This document shows, one piece after another, positions 34,070 through 43,259 of a DNA stretch of 64,000 nucleotides. The first letter of the stretch is position 1, and each line of letters begins with the position of its first letter. Source of the DNA: Chryseobacterium sp. (GTDB lineage: Bacteria; Bacteroidota; Bacteroidia; Flavobacteriales; Weeksellaceae); the NCBI RefSeq assembly GCF_019236175.1, contig NZ_JAFAJM010000024.1, positions 62,001 to 126,000 on the forward strand. The letters are read 5' to 3'. Under the pieces are notes generated by a model. It was not told the DNA's origin, ran no database searches, and saw only the letters and a program-made list of their open reading frames with translations. The translations under genes and the position numbers were made by a program.

Positions 34070-34300
34070 TTAAGGATAGTTCAGGATATGCATAATCCTC
34101 TCCTTAAGATCTTCCGGACAATTTTTAATAAGCTTGTCCTTATTTTGCTCACTTATTTGTTCGGGAGTTACCCATTCTGAAACATTAGAGCTCATACTGT
34201 GATTGTCATATATTCTTTTGATGGTATCATTTTCATAAAAGATATATTCATCGGTAAGCCAGTTACTGGCAATGCTTATTGTACAAATTTCTTTTTCCAT
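34070..34300 (-). CDS. Small hypothetical protein, 76 aa
   Basis: A soluble acidic 76-aa protein (CTISIASNWLTDEYIFYEND region), without signal peptide or membrane helix. It has clean codon character and lies beside a bidirectional terminator, so it is probably real, but no family is recognised. Confidence 0.5.
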   Translation of the reverse strand: MEKEICTISIASNWLTDEYIFYENDTIKRIYDNHSMSSNVSEWVTPEQISEQNKDKLIKNCPEDLKERIMHILNYP

Positions 34301-34474
34301 ATCATTGTTTTTTAAATTTACACTATTGTGTGAAATACGTATCCTCTAATGTATAAAATTTTATGATATGAAAAGACTTTATCCCCCAAATTTGTTATTA
34401 AGGAGATAAATTAAAATGAGTCTATTTAAACTTTTGAAAATGGATGAATTATTGTCTCAGAATGATCATTGAAA

Positions 34475-35365
34475 TTAAAACAGTGTGCCTGTATTTTCAG
34501 TTGCCATTTGAGGAATGTGGATATCGGTTTTCCATTCCGCATTTAATTTCTTGATAAAGTAAGCTGACAATAACGGAGATGCTTTTTCGATATTTTGATG
34601 TACAAAGAAGTACAGGTTTTGCAGCCCTTCTTTCTTCCATTTTGTTAAATGCTGTACCCAGTCATCCAGTCTTTCATAATCACTTTCAGCATTAGCTCCT
34701 ACATATCGGATAAAGGCATTCGGAGTAGTAAGACGCATATGAAGCATATCTCTTCTTCCGGCAGTATCTACAATAATGTTGGTGATATTGTGGGCTTCAA
34801 AAAGTTCACAGGTTGTATTGAGTATTTCTTCGTCTGTGAACCATTCGGTATTTCGCAGCTCAATGGCCAGAGGAACTTCTTTAGGCCACTCTTTTACAAA
34901 TTTTTCCAGCCTGTCATAGTCTTTCGGTTTAAAATTATCATGAAGCTGAAGAAAGGCCATCCCTAATTTTTCATCAAAATTAATTACGGCTGAAGCAAAA
35001 TGAGTGACCGGATCTGTAACATCTATAAGCCTCCTGAAATGAGAAACGGTGTTGGTAATTTTAGGAAAGAACTTAAATCCTTCCGGAGTTTTTTCCTTCC
35101 ATGTTTTTACCTGATCAGGTGTCGGCATTCCGTAAAAAGTGGCATTCAGTTCTATAGAATTAAACTGAGTGGCATAATAGGTCAATTCGTCTTTCGTTCC
35201 TTTAGGATAGAATCCCTTAAGGTCGGTCTTATTCCATTTTGCACATCCGATAGATATATTGTTCAGCCCCTTTTTATTAAGGCTTAAAATTTCTTTGGTT
35301 CTGGAGTGATCTTTAGGAAGTGTAAAATCTATTTTTGAAGGGTCCTCTACTTGTCCGAATTTCAT
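34475..35365 (-). CDS. DUF72 domain-containing protein (YecE family)
   Basis: 296 aa. Signature parts of DUF72 are visible: ISIGCAKWNKTDLKGFYPKG at the first strand, FNSIELNATFYGMP (the NSxExNxTFY motif), PEGFKFFPKI and the C-terminal YFFVHQN. The TIM-barrel-like family is common and uncharacterised; some link it to stress or nucleic acid metabolism, not established. Single gene on its strand. Confidence 0.9.
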   Translation of the reverse strand: MKFGQVEDPSKIDFTLPKDHSRTKEILSLNKKGLNNISIGCAKWNKTDLKGFYPKGTKDELTYYATQFNSIELNATFYGMPTPDQVKTWKEKTPEGFKFFPKITNTVSHFRRLIDVTDPVTHFASAVINFDEKLGMAFLQLHDNFKPKDYDRLEKFVKEWPKEVPLAIELRNTEWFTDEEILNTTCELFEAHNITNIIVDTAGRRDMLHMRLTTPNAFIRYVGANAESDYERLDDWVQHLTKWKKEGLQNLYFFVHQNIEKASPLLSAYFIKKLNAEWKTDIHIPQMATENTGTLF

Positions 35366-35572
35366 ATTAAACTATTTTAATGGTTTAAAATTAAGTAATT
35401 TTTTTCAGTGATTTCTATAGTTGAGTGAAAAATTAAAGAGGTTACCGGAATGTAGATATTAAGTTTTTTTTAAGGAAATATTAAACTTTAGGTTACATAA
35501 TGTTAATTTTATGTTACCATACTTCATATGAATGAATTTTAATTTTACAGCCGAGTTTGTATCAATAAAAAT

Positions 35573-38500
35573 ATGAAGAAAAAAATTATCTGTGCTTTTG
35601 CTTTATTGTCTTTTGGATTTGCATTTTCACAGGAAACCAGCTCTAAGATTTTTGGAAGATTAAAAGGAATTTCTTCCGAAGTTACGGTAAAGGTAGTGCA
35701 TGTACCTACTAATAGTACCTTTGAAACAAAAAGTAACAGCAAAGGACAATTCAGTTTGGATAACCTTCAGCCGGGTGGTCCTTATAAAATTGAAATATTA
35801 GACGGTTCGCAGGTTATTTATGAAAATCCTAACCTTCAACTTTCCTTAGGAAACAACGATTTGCCTATAGTAGACGTTGGCAGCAAAGAAAAGACGATTG
35901 ACGAGGTAAAAATTACTTCTAAGAGAACTATCGTAAAAAACGGGGTAGGGATCAGCCAGGCACAGATCTCCGGTCTTCCTAATATCAACAGAGGAATTCA
36001 GGATGTTACAAAATTGGTTCCACAGAGTGCTAACAACTCTTTTAACGGTACCAATTTCCGTTATAATAACGTTACGATTGACGGATCTATCAACAATGAT
36101 GCTATCGGATTCAGCCCGTCTTTGGGAGGGCAGACAGGTACATCAGGAATGCCCGGAAGTAGTACCCGTTCCAATTCCATAAGCCTGGATGCTATTCAGG
36201 ATGTACAGGTTTATATTGCTCCTTATGACGTGAAACTTGGGAACTTCCTGGGCGGAAGTATCAATGCTGTCACCCGAAGCGGAAGTAATGATGTGACAGG
36301 TTCTATGTATGTTTACGGAAGGAATGCTGCAATTACAGGGAATAACAGAGTAGGAGATAATTCTAAAATGCCAAAAGATTTTTCGGATTTCATTTATGGA
36401 GGAAGAGTAGGACTGCCAATCGTAAGAGATAAGGTGTTTTTATTTACCAATTTAGAATATACGAAAAGAACAGATCCGATCTTCTATAACGCCAATGATC
36501 CCAATGCCCTTATTAATGAAGAAGTTGCCCATAAGATCTCCGATTTTGTAAAAAATAGATACGGATTTAATGTAGGAAGTTTTAATCAGTACAATAACTT
36601 TTCAGAAAGCTCCAAGCTTTTTAATAAGTTAGACTGGAAAATTAATGATAAACACACATTATCCATTAAAAATAATACCGTATTTTCACAGGCTTCCAAT
36701 CTTGAAAGAGATGGTGCCAACTTCAGGTTTTCCAGTATGGACTTCATCCAGAAGAATACCGCTTCCACCACTACTCTTGAACTCAAGAGCCGTTTTAATG
36801 ATAAGTGGAGTAACAATTTAGTTTTAGGATATTCTTCAATTCATGATTACAGAGACCCTACTTCCGGTAATGCTATGTTTCCACAGGTTGAAATTACTTA
36901 TAACGGAGGAACTATTTTGTTAGGAAACGACAGGGAAGCTACTGTTTTCAATATGAAACAGAAAACGTTTGAAATTACCGATAACCTTACCTATAAAAAA
37001 GGAAATCATACCTTCTTATTAGGAACCCATAATGAGCTTTATAATATTAATTATGGTTTCGTAAATGCTTTGAACGGAAGAATTTCGTATAAATCTCTTG
37101 ATGATTTTTACAACTCCAATCCTGCGAGGATAAGAGGTACCTATCCTTTTAACGGAGAGAGCAGACAAACGCTTTTTGATAATCCTTATGCGCAGTATCA
37201 GGTAAACCTTCTTTCATTGTACCTCCAGGATGAAATCAACTGGGGAAGATTGAGATTGTCACCGGGTGTGAGAGTAGATTATACAGATTTACCTAACAAA
37301 CCTCAGCTAAGCCCGCTGGTTACAAACTCTCCTCAGGATCCTAATTACGGGAAAACTTATACCTATACGCCTCTGAGCCAGCTAACCAATAACTATCTTA
37401 ACAAACCAACGCTATCTCCAAGACTTGGATTTACCTATGATGTTACTGAAGACCGATCTGTAGTCTTAAGAGGAGGTTCAGGAATTTTCGTAGGTAGAAT
37501 TCCGTTTGCATGGCTAGGATATGCATATTATAATGACGGGGTTGGATTTGGAAGTTACGATTATAACGCTCCGACAGCGGCGCAGCTTGCAGCCAACGGA
37601 GACCCTCTGGTAAGCGGCAACTTCCCAAAATGGCAAAACTCTTCAAAGGTACAGGTAGACCTTGTTGATAATAACTTTAAAATGCCAAGAGTCTGGAGAA
37701 GTTCATTAGCCGTTGATTATACCTTTAAAGGATATAAACTTACTTTAGAAGGTATTTATACCAAAGTGCTTTATGACCTGAAATTCCAGCAGGTGAATAA
37801 AACAGATAATGTGACGTATTACAGCTATGATGTGAATCATGAAATGCCAATTTATACAACGAACATCAATAGCAATTTCTCCAATGCTTATCTTCTTTCC
37901 AATACCAAAGAAGGATACCGTTACAATTTAACAGCGCAGCTTTCAAAATCATATGATTTCGGATTCAATTTCTTCGTAGCTTATACATACGGTGATGCTA
38001 AAGATATTACCAACGGAATCAGAAACTCTATGGAAAGTAACTGGCAGATGAACCAGTCGCTTACGCCTAACGATCCTAAGCTGACCACTTCCAACTTTGC
38101 GATTAAAAACAGGGTAGTGGCGAATCTGGGATATGCATTCAATATTTCTAATTCCAACAGGTTATATACGAATGTCTATTTCAATGCTCAATCCGGAAAC
38201 CCTTATTCATGGGGATTTGTGAACAGTACTATTGCAAATACGGGACAGGCGGCAGGACTTGCTTATATTTTTAAAGATGCCAATGAAGCAGCCAAATATA
38301 TTGTTCCTATAATGGGGAAAGATCAAAGTGGAGCGTCTGTTGTTTTGGTGTCTGCCCAGCAACAGGTTGCTGATTACGAAAACTTTATCAATAGCAATGA
38401 CTATCTGAAATCAAGAAGAGGAAAGTTTACCGAAAGAAACGGAGACGTTACTCCTTGGAACATTCAGGCGGATATCAGAATTATGGATGAGATTAAACTG

Positions 38501-38764
38501 GGTAAAAAGAATAATATCCAGATTTCATTAAGTATTATCAATTTTACCAATTTGCTGAACAAAGACTGGGGGAAAGTATACTTTGTACCTAATACCTTCA
38601 ACTCAACCGCAAGTGTAGGACTTACAAAAGTGGGGAATATTGCTACAGGTCAGCCTTCTGCAGGAGACCCTACTTATAACTTTAAAACACCGGGATTACC
38701 GTACACGATTGACCAGTTTGCGTCAAGATTCCAGGCACAGCTGGGAGTCAGATACAATTTCTAA
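35573..38764 (+). CDS. TonB-dependent receptor, Oar-like outer membrane protein
   Basis: 1063 aa. Signal peptide (ending FAFSQ), then a carboxypeptidase-regulatory-like Ig domain (~25-100: TFETKSNSKGQFSLDNLQPG), a plug (GLPNINRGIQDVTKLVPQSA and later), and a large beta barrel ending in the C-terminal aromatic (VRYNF). The plug shows the V-T-I-D-G-S motif of Oar/OmpA-like receptors in Bacteroidota. There is no SusD partner next door, so it is not a SusC pair. It imports or secretes an unknown substrate across the outer membrane with TonB energy. Confidence 0.9.
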   Translation: MKKKIICAFALLSFGFAFSQETSSKIFGRLKGISSEVTVKVVHVPTNSTFETKSNSKGQFSLDNLQPGGPYKIEILDGSQVIYENPNLQLSLGNNDLPIVDVGSKEKTIDEVKITSKRTIVKNGVGISQAQISGLPNINRGIQDVTKLVPQSANNSFNGTNFRYNNVTIDGSINNDAIGFSPSLGGQTGTSGMPGSSTRSNSISLDAIQDVQVYIAPYDVKLGNFLGGSINAVTRSGSNDVTGSMYVYGRNAAITGNNRVGDNSKMPKDFSDFIYGGRVGLPIVRDKVFLFTNLEYTKRTDPIFYNANDPNALINEEVAHKISDFVKNRYGFNVGSFNQYNNFSESSKLFNKLDWKINDKHTLSIKNNTVFSQASNLERDGANFRFSSMDFIQKNTASTTTLELKSRFNDKWSNNLVLGYSSIHDYRDPTSGNAMFPQVEITYNGGTILLGNDREATVFNMKQKTFEITDNLTYKKGNHTFLLGTHNELYNINYGFVNALNGRISYKSLDDFYNSNPARIRGTYPFNGESRQTLFDNPYAQYQVNLLSLYLQDEINWGRLRLSPGVRVDYTDLPNKPQLSPLVTNSPQDPNYGKTYTYTPLSQLTNNYLNKPTLSPRLGFTYDVTEDRSVVLRGGSGIFVGRIPFAWLGYAYYNDGVGFGSYDYNAPTAAQLAANGDPLVSGNFPKWQNSSKVQVDLVDNNFKMPRVWRSSLAVDYTFKGYKLTLEGIYTKVLYDLKFQQVNKTDNVTYYSYDVNHEMPIYTTNINSNFSNAYLLSNTKEGYRYNLTAQLSKSYDFGFNFFVAYTYGDAKDITNGIRNSMESNWQMNQSLTPNDPKLTTSNFAIKNRVVANLGYAFNISNSNRLYTNVYFNAQSGNPYSWGFVNSTIANTGQAAGLAYIFKDANEAAKYIVPIMGKDQSGASVVLVSAQQQVADYENFINSNDYLKSRRGKFTERNGDVTPWNIQADIRIMDEIKLGKKNNIQISLSIINFTNLLNKDWGKVYFVPNTFNSTASVGLTKVGNIATGQPSAGDPTYNFKTPGLPYTIDQFASRFQAQLGVRYNF

Positions 38765-38802
38765 GGTCAGTCTTTTATTTTACTTTATACAACTTTTTCA
38801 TG

Positions 38803-38832
38803 GGTCCGGATTTTCTTTCCGGGCCTTTTTCT
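38803..38832 (+). terminator. Intrinsic terminator after the TonB-dependent receptor
   Basis: GGTCCGGA and TCCGGGCC pair over 8 bp (one G-U), loop of seven, then five T and more T-rich sequence. Confidence 0.8.
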
Positions 38833-38989
38833 TTTATAGGACTGTAATGAATGAAGAATACCAAGGACTGATTTTTTTATAAAAGAAAATTATTTTAAAC
38901 AGTTACAACCACCCGACTTTAATCCGCATATCCTCCAGTTATATTTTAAATTGCTTTTGCCTGATTTATTCTGCTAAAGCGAATCTGTG

Positions 38990-39023
38990 ATAAAATATTA
39001 AAAGCACGCCATTGGCGTGCTTT
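38990..39023 (-). terminator. Intrinsic terminator of the nrd operon
   Basis: AAAGCACGCC and GGCGTGCTTT form a perfect 10-bp stem with a three-base loop, followed on the minus strand by T-rich sequence. It lies 30 bases after the nrdA stop. Confidence 0.85.
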
Positions 39024-39052
39024 CGTTGATATAGCGTGTTTATTATTTGGAT

Positions 39053-40711
39053 TTATGCTTCACAAGCTGAGCATGTCACAAAATTCACCATCATTTCCTT
39101 TGAAACAGAAGAACTTCTTTGGTAGTAAAGTGTTTTTACCCCTTTCTTCCATGCCTCAATGTACAGATAGTTGACATCTTTTACAGGCATTGTAGAAGGA
39201 ATCTGAAGATTCAGCGACTGAGCCTGATCGATATATTGTTGTCTCTGTGCCGCCTGAGAAATAATTTCCATCGGAGAAATTTCTTTGAACGTTTTGAATA
39301 CTGCCTTTTCTTCAGGAGTAAGCTCATTAAGGTGTTGTACAGAACCGTGGTTCAGCATGATTGTTCTCCAGGTTTCTTCATTATCTAAACCTTTTTCTTC
39401 TAATAATTTTGCTAAATACTTGTTCTTACGCATAAAGTTTCCTTTAGCAAGCCCCGCTTTATAATAGTTTGAAGAGAAAGGTTCAATTCCGGGAGAAGTC
39501 TGCCCTAAAATAGCTGAACTTGAAGTGGTAGGAGCAATAGCCATAGTTGTGGTATTTCTTAATCCGTATCCTTTCAGTACTTCAGGTTCACCATAGATAT
39601 TGGCTAGCTCTCTTGAAGCTTGTTCTGCCTGTTCTTTAATATGTCTGAAAGCTCTTGCATTGAATTGAGTAGCCTCAAAGCTTTCAAACGGGATCATATT
39701 TTTCTGTAAATAAGAGTGGTATCCTAAAACACCTAACCCAAGAGCTCTGTGACGCATAGCGAAATTTCTGGCTCCCTGTAAATAATAGTTACCTTCCGTT
39801 TTATCTATAAATTCAGATAAAACAGCATCAAGGAAGTAGATGGCTAATTTTACCGCATCCGTGTCCTTCCACTCATCGTACAATTCAAGATTCATGGAAG
39901 ATAAGCAGCAGATAAAAGATTCATCTCTTGTAGAAGGCAGCATAATTTCAGAACAAAGGTTACTTGCATTGACTGCTAATCCTAGATCTTTATATACCTG
40001 TGGCTTATTTCTGTTAACATTATCTGTAAAGAAAATATAAGGCAGACCTTTTTGCTGACGGCTTTCCAGTACTCTTGCCCACACTTTACGTTTCTCCATG
40101 TCACCGTCAATCATATCCTGCATCCAGTAATCCGGAACACAAATTCCGGTGAAAAGATTCTGAATCGGGCTACCGATATCTTTAATGGATAAAAATTCTT
40201 CAATATCTCCGTGGTCAATATCTAAATAAGCTGCAAAAGCTCCTCTTCTTACTCCTCCCTGAGAAACAACATCCATTGCCGTATCAAATAACTTCATAAA
40301 TGAAACGGCTCCTGAAGACTTACCATTGTCTGTTACAGCAGTACCTCTGTTTCTAAGTTCTCCGAAGTATCCTGAAGTACCACCACCAATCTTTGTCTGC
40401 ATGATGACCTCACCCATTTTATGAGTAATCCCTTCAATACTGTCCGGAATGTGAACATTGAAACATGAAATAGGAAGACCTCTCTGTGTTCCCATATTTG
40501 CCCATACTGGAGATGAGAAACTGATCCATCCTTTTGTGATCATTTCTTTAAAAGCCGCTTGCAATTCAGGTTTGTATAACCTTTTTGCTGCTGCAGTGGT
40601 AATTCTGTCGATAGCTCCGTCTACCGTTTCACCTTTCAACAGATATCCTCTGTTCAACATCTGCTCAGACTCTTCGTTGAGCCACCATATATTTGAATTT
40701 TGCTCTTCCAT
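39053..40711 (-). CDS. nrdA: Ribonucleoside-diphosphate reductase alpha subunit (class Ia)
   Basis: 552 aa from ATG 40711; an ATG at 40732 would add seven residues. Catalytic parts: SCFNVHIPDSIEG (first active-site Cys), NLCSEIMLPS (N-x-C-x-E radical triad), the YY pair in KTLYYQRSS for radical transfer, and the redox-active C-terminal CSACEA. There is no N-terminal ATP cone, so this short form lacks dATP feedback of E. coli type. It makes deoxynucleotides with NrdB. It is last in nrdB-ABM-nrdA, with a terminator after. Confidence 0.93.
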   Translation of the reverse strand: MEEQNSNIWWLNEESEQMLNRGYLLKGETVDGAIDRITTAAAKRLYKPELQAAFKEMITKGWISFSSPVWANMGTQRGLPISCFNVHIPDSIEGITHKMGEVIMQTKIGGGTSGYFGELRNRGTAVTDNGKSSGAVSFMKLFDTAMDVVSQGGVRRGAFAAYLDIDHGDIEEFLSIKDIGSPIQNLFTGICVPDYWMQDMIDGDMEKRKVWARVLESRQQKGLPYIFFTDNVNRNKPQVYKDLGLAVNASNLCSEIMLPSTRDESFICCLSSMNLELYDEWKDTDAVKLAIYFLDAVLSEFIDKTEGNYYLQGARNFAMRHRALGLGVLGYHSYLQKNMIPFESFEATQFNARAFRHIKEQAEQASRELANIYGEPEVLKGYGLRNTTTMAIAPTTSSSAILGQTSPGIEPFSSNYYKAGLAKGNFMRKNKYLAKLLEEKGLDNEETWRTIMLNHGSVQHLNELTPEEKAVFKTFKEISPMEIISQAAQRQQYIDQAQSLNLQIPSTMPVKDVNYLYIEAWKKGVKTLYYQRSSSVSKEMMVNFVTCSACEA

Positions 40712-40765
40712 AGATGTTATATTTTCAAACACCGGAGTGAGGGGATCACTCCGGTATTTTGTTTT

Positions 40766-41056
40766 TTATATTATTGATTCTAAAAATTCTACTTTGTGGG
40801 AACCTTTCAGCCCGCTTTCATCTCTTACCCGCTGAAACTCCTTAAAAGATGGGATATTCAAAACCTCATGCTGAACTTCTTCATTGAGGTAGTTCGAATA
40901 ATGTAAAAATGTAACACCGTCTTCTTTTACATACACCTTATACTCAAACGCAGATGAATCCAAATTTTTAAAATCATCCAGAAATTTTTGAATATTTGCT
41001 TTATTTGCAGGAACAAATTCAGGTTTTACCGTGTAACTTACGATTACATTAATCAT
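40766..41056 (-). CDS. Small ABM-like (antibiotic biosynthesis monooxygenase-type) protein
   Basis: 96 aa. The ferredoxin-like strand order and the pattern YTVKPEFVPANKANIQKFLD followed by FLHYSNYLNEEVQHEVL fit the small ABM/quinol-monooxygenase-like dimeric barrels. It is squeezed between nrdB (28-base gap) and nrdA (33-54-base gap), all on one strand, so it is cotranscribed with ribonucleotide reductase. The role there is unknown; redox or heme-handling roles are known for the fold. It is not a NrdI or glutaredoxin. Confidence 0.7.
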   Translation of the reverse strand: MINVIVSYTVKPEFVPANKANIQKFLDDFKNLDSSAFEYKVYVKEDGVTFLHYSNYLNEEVQHEVLNIPSFKEFQRVRDESGLKGSHKVEFLESII

Positions 41057-41084
41057 CTTTTATATTTGTGCTTGTGTTGTTGGA

Positions 41085-42059
41085 TTAGAATAAATCGTTG
41101 GCCGTAATACTCTTATCGTGTTTCGTGTAATCAACAGGTCTTTTGGCAAAGAAATCATCCAATGAATTGGCAAATACTTCTTCCTCAAACCAGACCATTG
41201 GTCTGTATTGTTCCGGAGTAATATTATATCTTGTTTTCATATTGATTTTCTTCAAACTGTCATCCACACGATATTTCATGAAGTTTAACAGGTTTTCTTT
41301 AGACACATTGTCGATCTCACCCAATTCAAAAATCCAGCTCAGAATATCTCCTTCTCTTTCAATAGATTCATCCACAAGCGTGTAAATGTCTTCAATATCA
41401 CTGTCTGATAACAGATCAGGTTGTTCTTCACGAATTTTGTTGATTAAATAGATTCCTGCATTAGCGTGAATCTGCTCATCTACAGAAGTCCATGCAATGA
41501 TATTAGATACATTTTTCATGAATCCTTTGAATCTCGTGAAAGAAAGGATGATGGCAAACTGAGAAAATAGAGAAACGTTTTCTACCAGAATACTGAATAA
41601 TAATAACGCTGAAACATACTCTTTAGGTGTTGCCGAGTTGGCATGTTTTAAAGCATTTCCAAGGAATTCAATTCTGCCTTTTACAGCCGGAATTTCTATC
41701 ACATTAAGAAACTCGTCATTATATCCTAATACCTCTAGTAAACGGGAATATGCTTCAGAATGACGGAATTCGCATTCTGCAAAAGTAGATCCTAATCCAT
41801 TGAATTCCGGTTTCGGAAGGTGATTGTATAAATTTCCCCAGAATGTCTTTACAGACACCTCAATCTGTGCAATGGCTAAAAGCGCATTTTTCACAGCATG
41901 CTTTTCATGTGGTTCCAACTGCGAATGAAAATCCTGAACATCTGCAGTAAAATCCACTTCCGAATGTACCCAGAACGATTTGTTGATCGCTTCTACAAAT
42001 TGAAGAACCTCAGGGTATTCAAATGGCTTATAACTTACTCTTTTATCAAAAATTCCCAT
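41085..42059 (-). CDS. nrdB: Ribonucleoside-diphosphate reductase beta subunit
   Basis: 324 aa from the ATG at 42059, which matches the family opening MGIFDKRVSYKPFEYPEVLQ; the in-frame ATG at 42161 would add a 34-residue piece unlike any R2 domain. The iron site and radical are E97-x-x-H100-x-x-x-Y104, with a second set in LVENVSLFSQF and DEQIHANAG (ExxH). E66 takes the place of E. coli Asp84, a common exchange. Tyr104 marks a normal tyrosyl-radical class I R2. No ATP cone at the N-terminus. First gene of the operon. Confidence 0.92.
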   Translation of the reverse strand: MGIFDKRVSYKPFEYPEVLQFVEAINKSFWVHSEVDFTADVQDFHSQLEPHEKHAVKNALLAIAQIEVSVKTFWGNLYNHLPKPEFNGLGSTFAECEFRHSEAYSRLLEVLGYNDEFLNVIEIPAVKGRIEFLGNALKHANSATPKEYVSALLLFSILVENVSLFSQFAIILSFTRFKGFMKNVSNIIAWTSVDEQIHANAGIYLINKIREEQPDLLSDSDIEDIYTLVDESIEREGDILSWIFELGEIDNVSKENLLNFMKYRVDDSLKKINMKTRYNITPEQYRPMVWFEEEVFANSLDDFFAKRPVDYTKHDKSITANDLF

Positions 42060-42094
42060 ATTAATATCTTTATAATTAAAATAATTCAGATCTC

Positions 42095-42274
42095 TGTGGA
42101 TAACGTTCAGAAAGTTTCTAACTTTTTGTTTTTCTGGTGGTTGTGAATGAAAGTTATTCACATTGTAAGTTTGTGTTTCTGATCAGAATCTAAATACAAA
42201 GTTCGAAAAAAAGAACTGATTTTGAAAGAGGTAAATACTAATTGACTGACTTTTAGCTGTAAAAGTTTTCCACA
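42095..42274. promoter_or_regulatory. Cluster of DnaA-box matches upstream of nrdB
   Basis: Three perfect matches to TTWTNCACA: TTATCCACA on the minus strand (42095-42103), TTATTCACA on plus (42154-42162) and TTTTCCACA on plus (42266-42274). One-mismatch sites lie at 42142-42150 and 42317-42325. In E. coli the nrdAB promoter is also bound by DnaA, linking nucleotide supply to replication. Here function is inferred. Confidence 0.5.
42197..42204 (-). promoter_or_regulatory. Possible -7 element of the nrd operon
   Basis: GAACTTTG on the minus strand, one mismatch from TAnnTTTG. It would give an ~130-base leader before nrdB, lying among the DnaA boxes. Confidence 0.35.
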
Positions 42275-42352
42275 TTTACATGAAACCGGCACGAATAATA
42301 GGCTGGAAGGGGATATTGTGGGTAAATAGATGGAAATCTTAAGTTACAACTA

Positions 42353-42373
42353 AACACTTTTGTGTAAAGTGTT
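42353..42373. promoter_or_regulatory. Inverted repeat upstream of the ABC efflux operon
   Basis: AACACTTT and AAAGTGTT, 8-bp arms with a five-base spacer, 110 bases before the ABC ATPase start. No T run, so an operator is more likely than a terminator. The regulator is unknown. Confidence 0.35.
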
Positions 42374-42482
42374 ATAAATAAAGATAAAATTAATTAAACA
42401 AAAAAAATATTGAATTAATTTTCATTCTTGTAACAATTTGAAAGTATCTTCTACTTATTGGGTATAAAACATAGACCACTTA

Positions 42483-43172
42483 ATGTTAGTAATTCAGGAT
42501 TTACATAAGTCATACGATACGGGGAAAAGCAAACTTCATGTTCTCAAGGGAATTAATCTGGATATATCAGAAGGTGAGTTTGTTTCTATTATGGGAAGTT
42601 CCGGTTCCGGAAAGTCTACACTTCTTAATATCATTGGAATTCTGGATGAAAAAGATTCAGGAACTTACGAGTTGGATGGCGTTCCGATCGAGCATTTGTC
42701 TGAGGTAAAGGCCGCAGAATACAGAAGCAAGTTTTTAGGATTTATTTTTCAGTCTTTTAACCTGATTAGTTATAAAACAGCGTTGGAAAATGTAGCACTG
42801 CCTCTCTATTATCAGAATGTTCCAAGAAAAGAACGTAATCAGAAAGCTTTGGAATACCTGGAAAAAGTGGGACTTTCGCAATGGGCTAATCACCTTCCAA
42901 GCGAACTTTCGGGAGGGCAGAAACAGAGAGTAGCCATTGCAAGAGCTCTGATCACAGATCCCAAAGTTGTACTGGCGGATGAACCTACCGGAGCACTGGA
43001 TTCAAAAACAACCCATGATATTATGAAGCTGCTTCAGGATATTAACAATGAAGGAAAAACGATTATTGTGGTAACCCATGAACCCGATGTGGCTGCACAG
43101 ACAAAAAGAAATGTGGTCCTGAAAGACGGGATTATTGAAAGCGATGAGTTCATTAAACAAATCGTTTTATAA
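42483..43172 (+). CDS. ABC transporter ATP-binding protein, MacB/LolD type
   Basis: 229 aa. Walker A GSSGSGKST (~38-46), signature LSGGQKQRVAIARAL (~141-155) and Walker B VVLADEPTGALD (~163-174) are perfect. Together with the two FtsX-like permease genes and an adaptor downstream it forms a tripartite MacAB-like efflux system that pushes substrates from the periplasm outwards. Substrate unknown. Confidence 0.92.
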   Translation: MLVIQDLHKSYDTGKSKLHVLKGINLDISEGEFVSIMGSSGSGKSTLLNIIGILDEKDSGTYELDGVPIEHLSEVKAAEYRSKFLGFIFQSFNLISYKTALENVALPLYYQNVPRKERNQKALEYLEKVGLSQWANHLPSELSGGQKQRVAIARALITDPKVVLADEPTGALDSKTTHDIMKLLQDINNEGKTIIVVTHEPDVAAQTKRNVVLKDGIIESDEFIKQIVL

Positions 43173-43259
43173 ATTAATTTGAGAATGAAATAACTTGAAA
43201 ATTGATGGATCCTATTCTGTTCATCTTTAAATTTTTCAATCTTTTAATACTACTACAAA

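Noticed and set aside
42060..42161. N-terminal extension of NrdB by 34 residues
   Set aside because: The extra residues do not resemble an ATP cone or any R2 segment, and they lie over the DnaA boxes and leader; ATG 42059 fits the family.
42060..42400. The DnaA-box cluster as a replication origin
   Set aside because: No DNA-unwinding AT repeats in the usual arrangement and no dnaA, dnaN or other origin-linked genes nearby; control of nrd is simpler.
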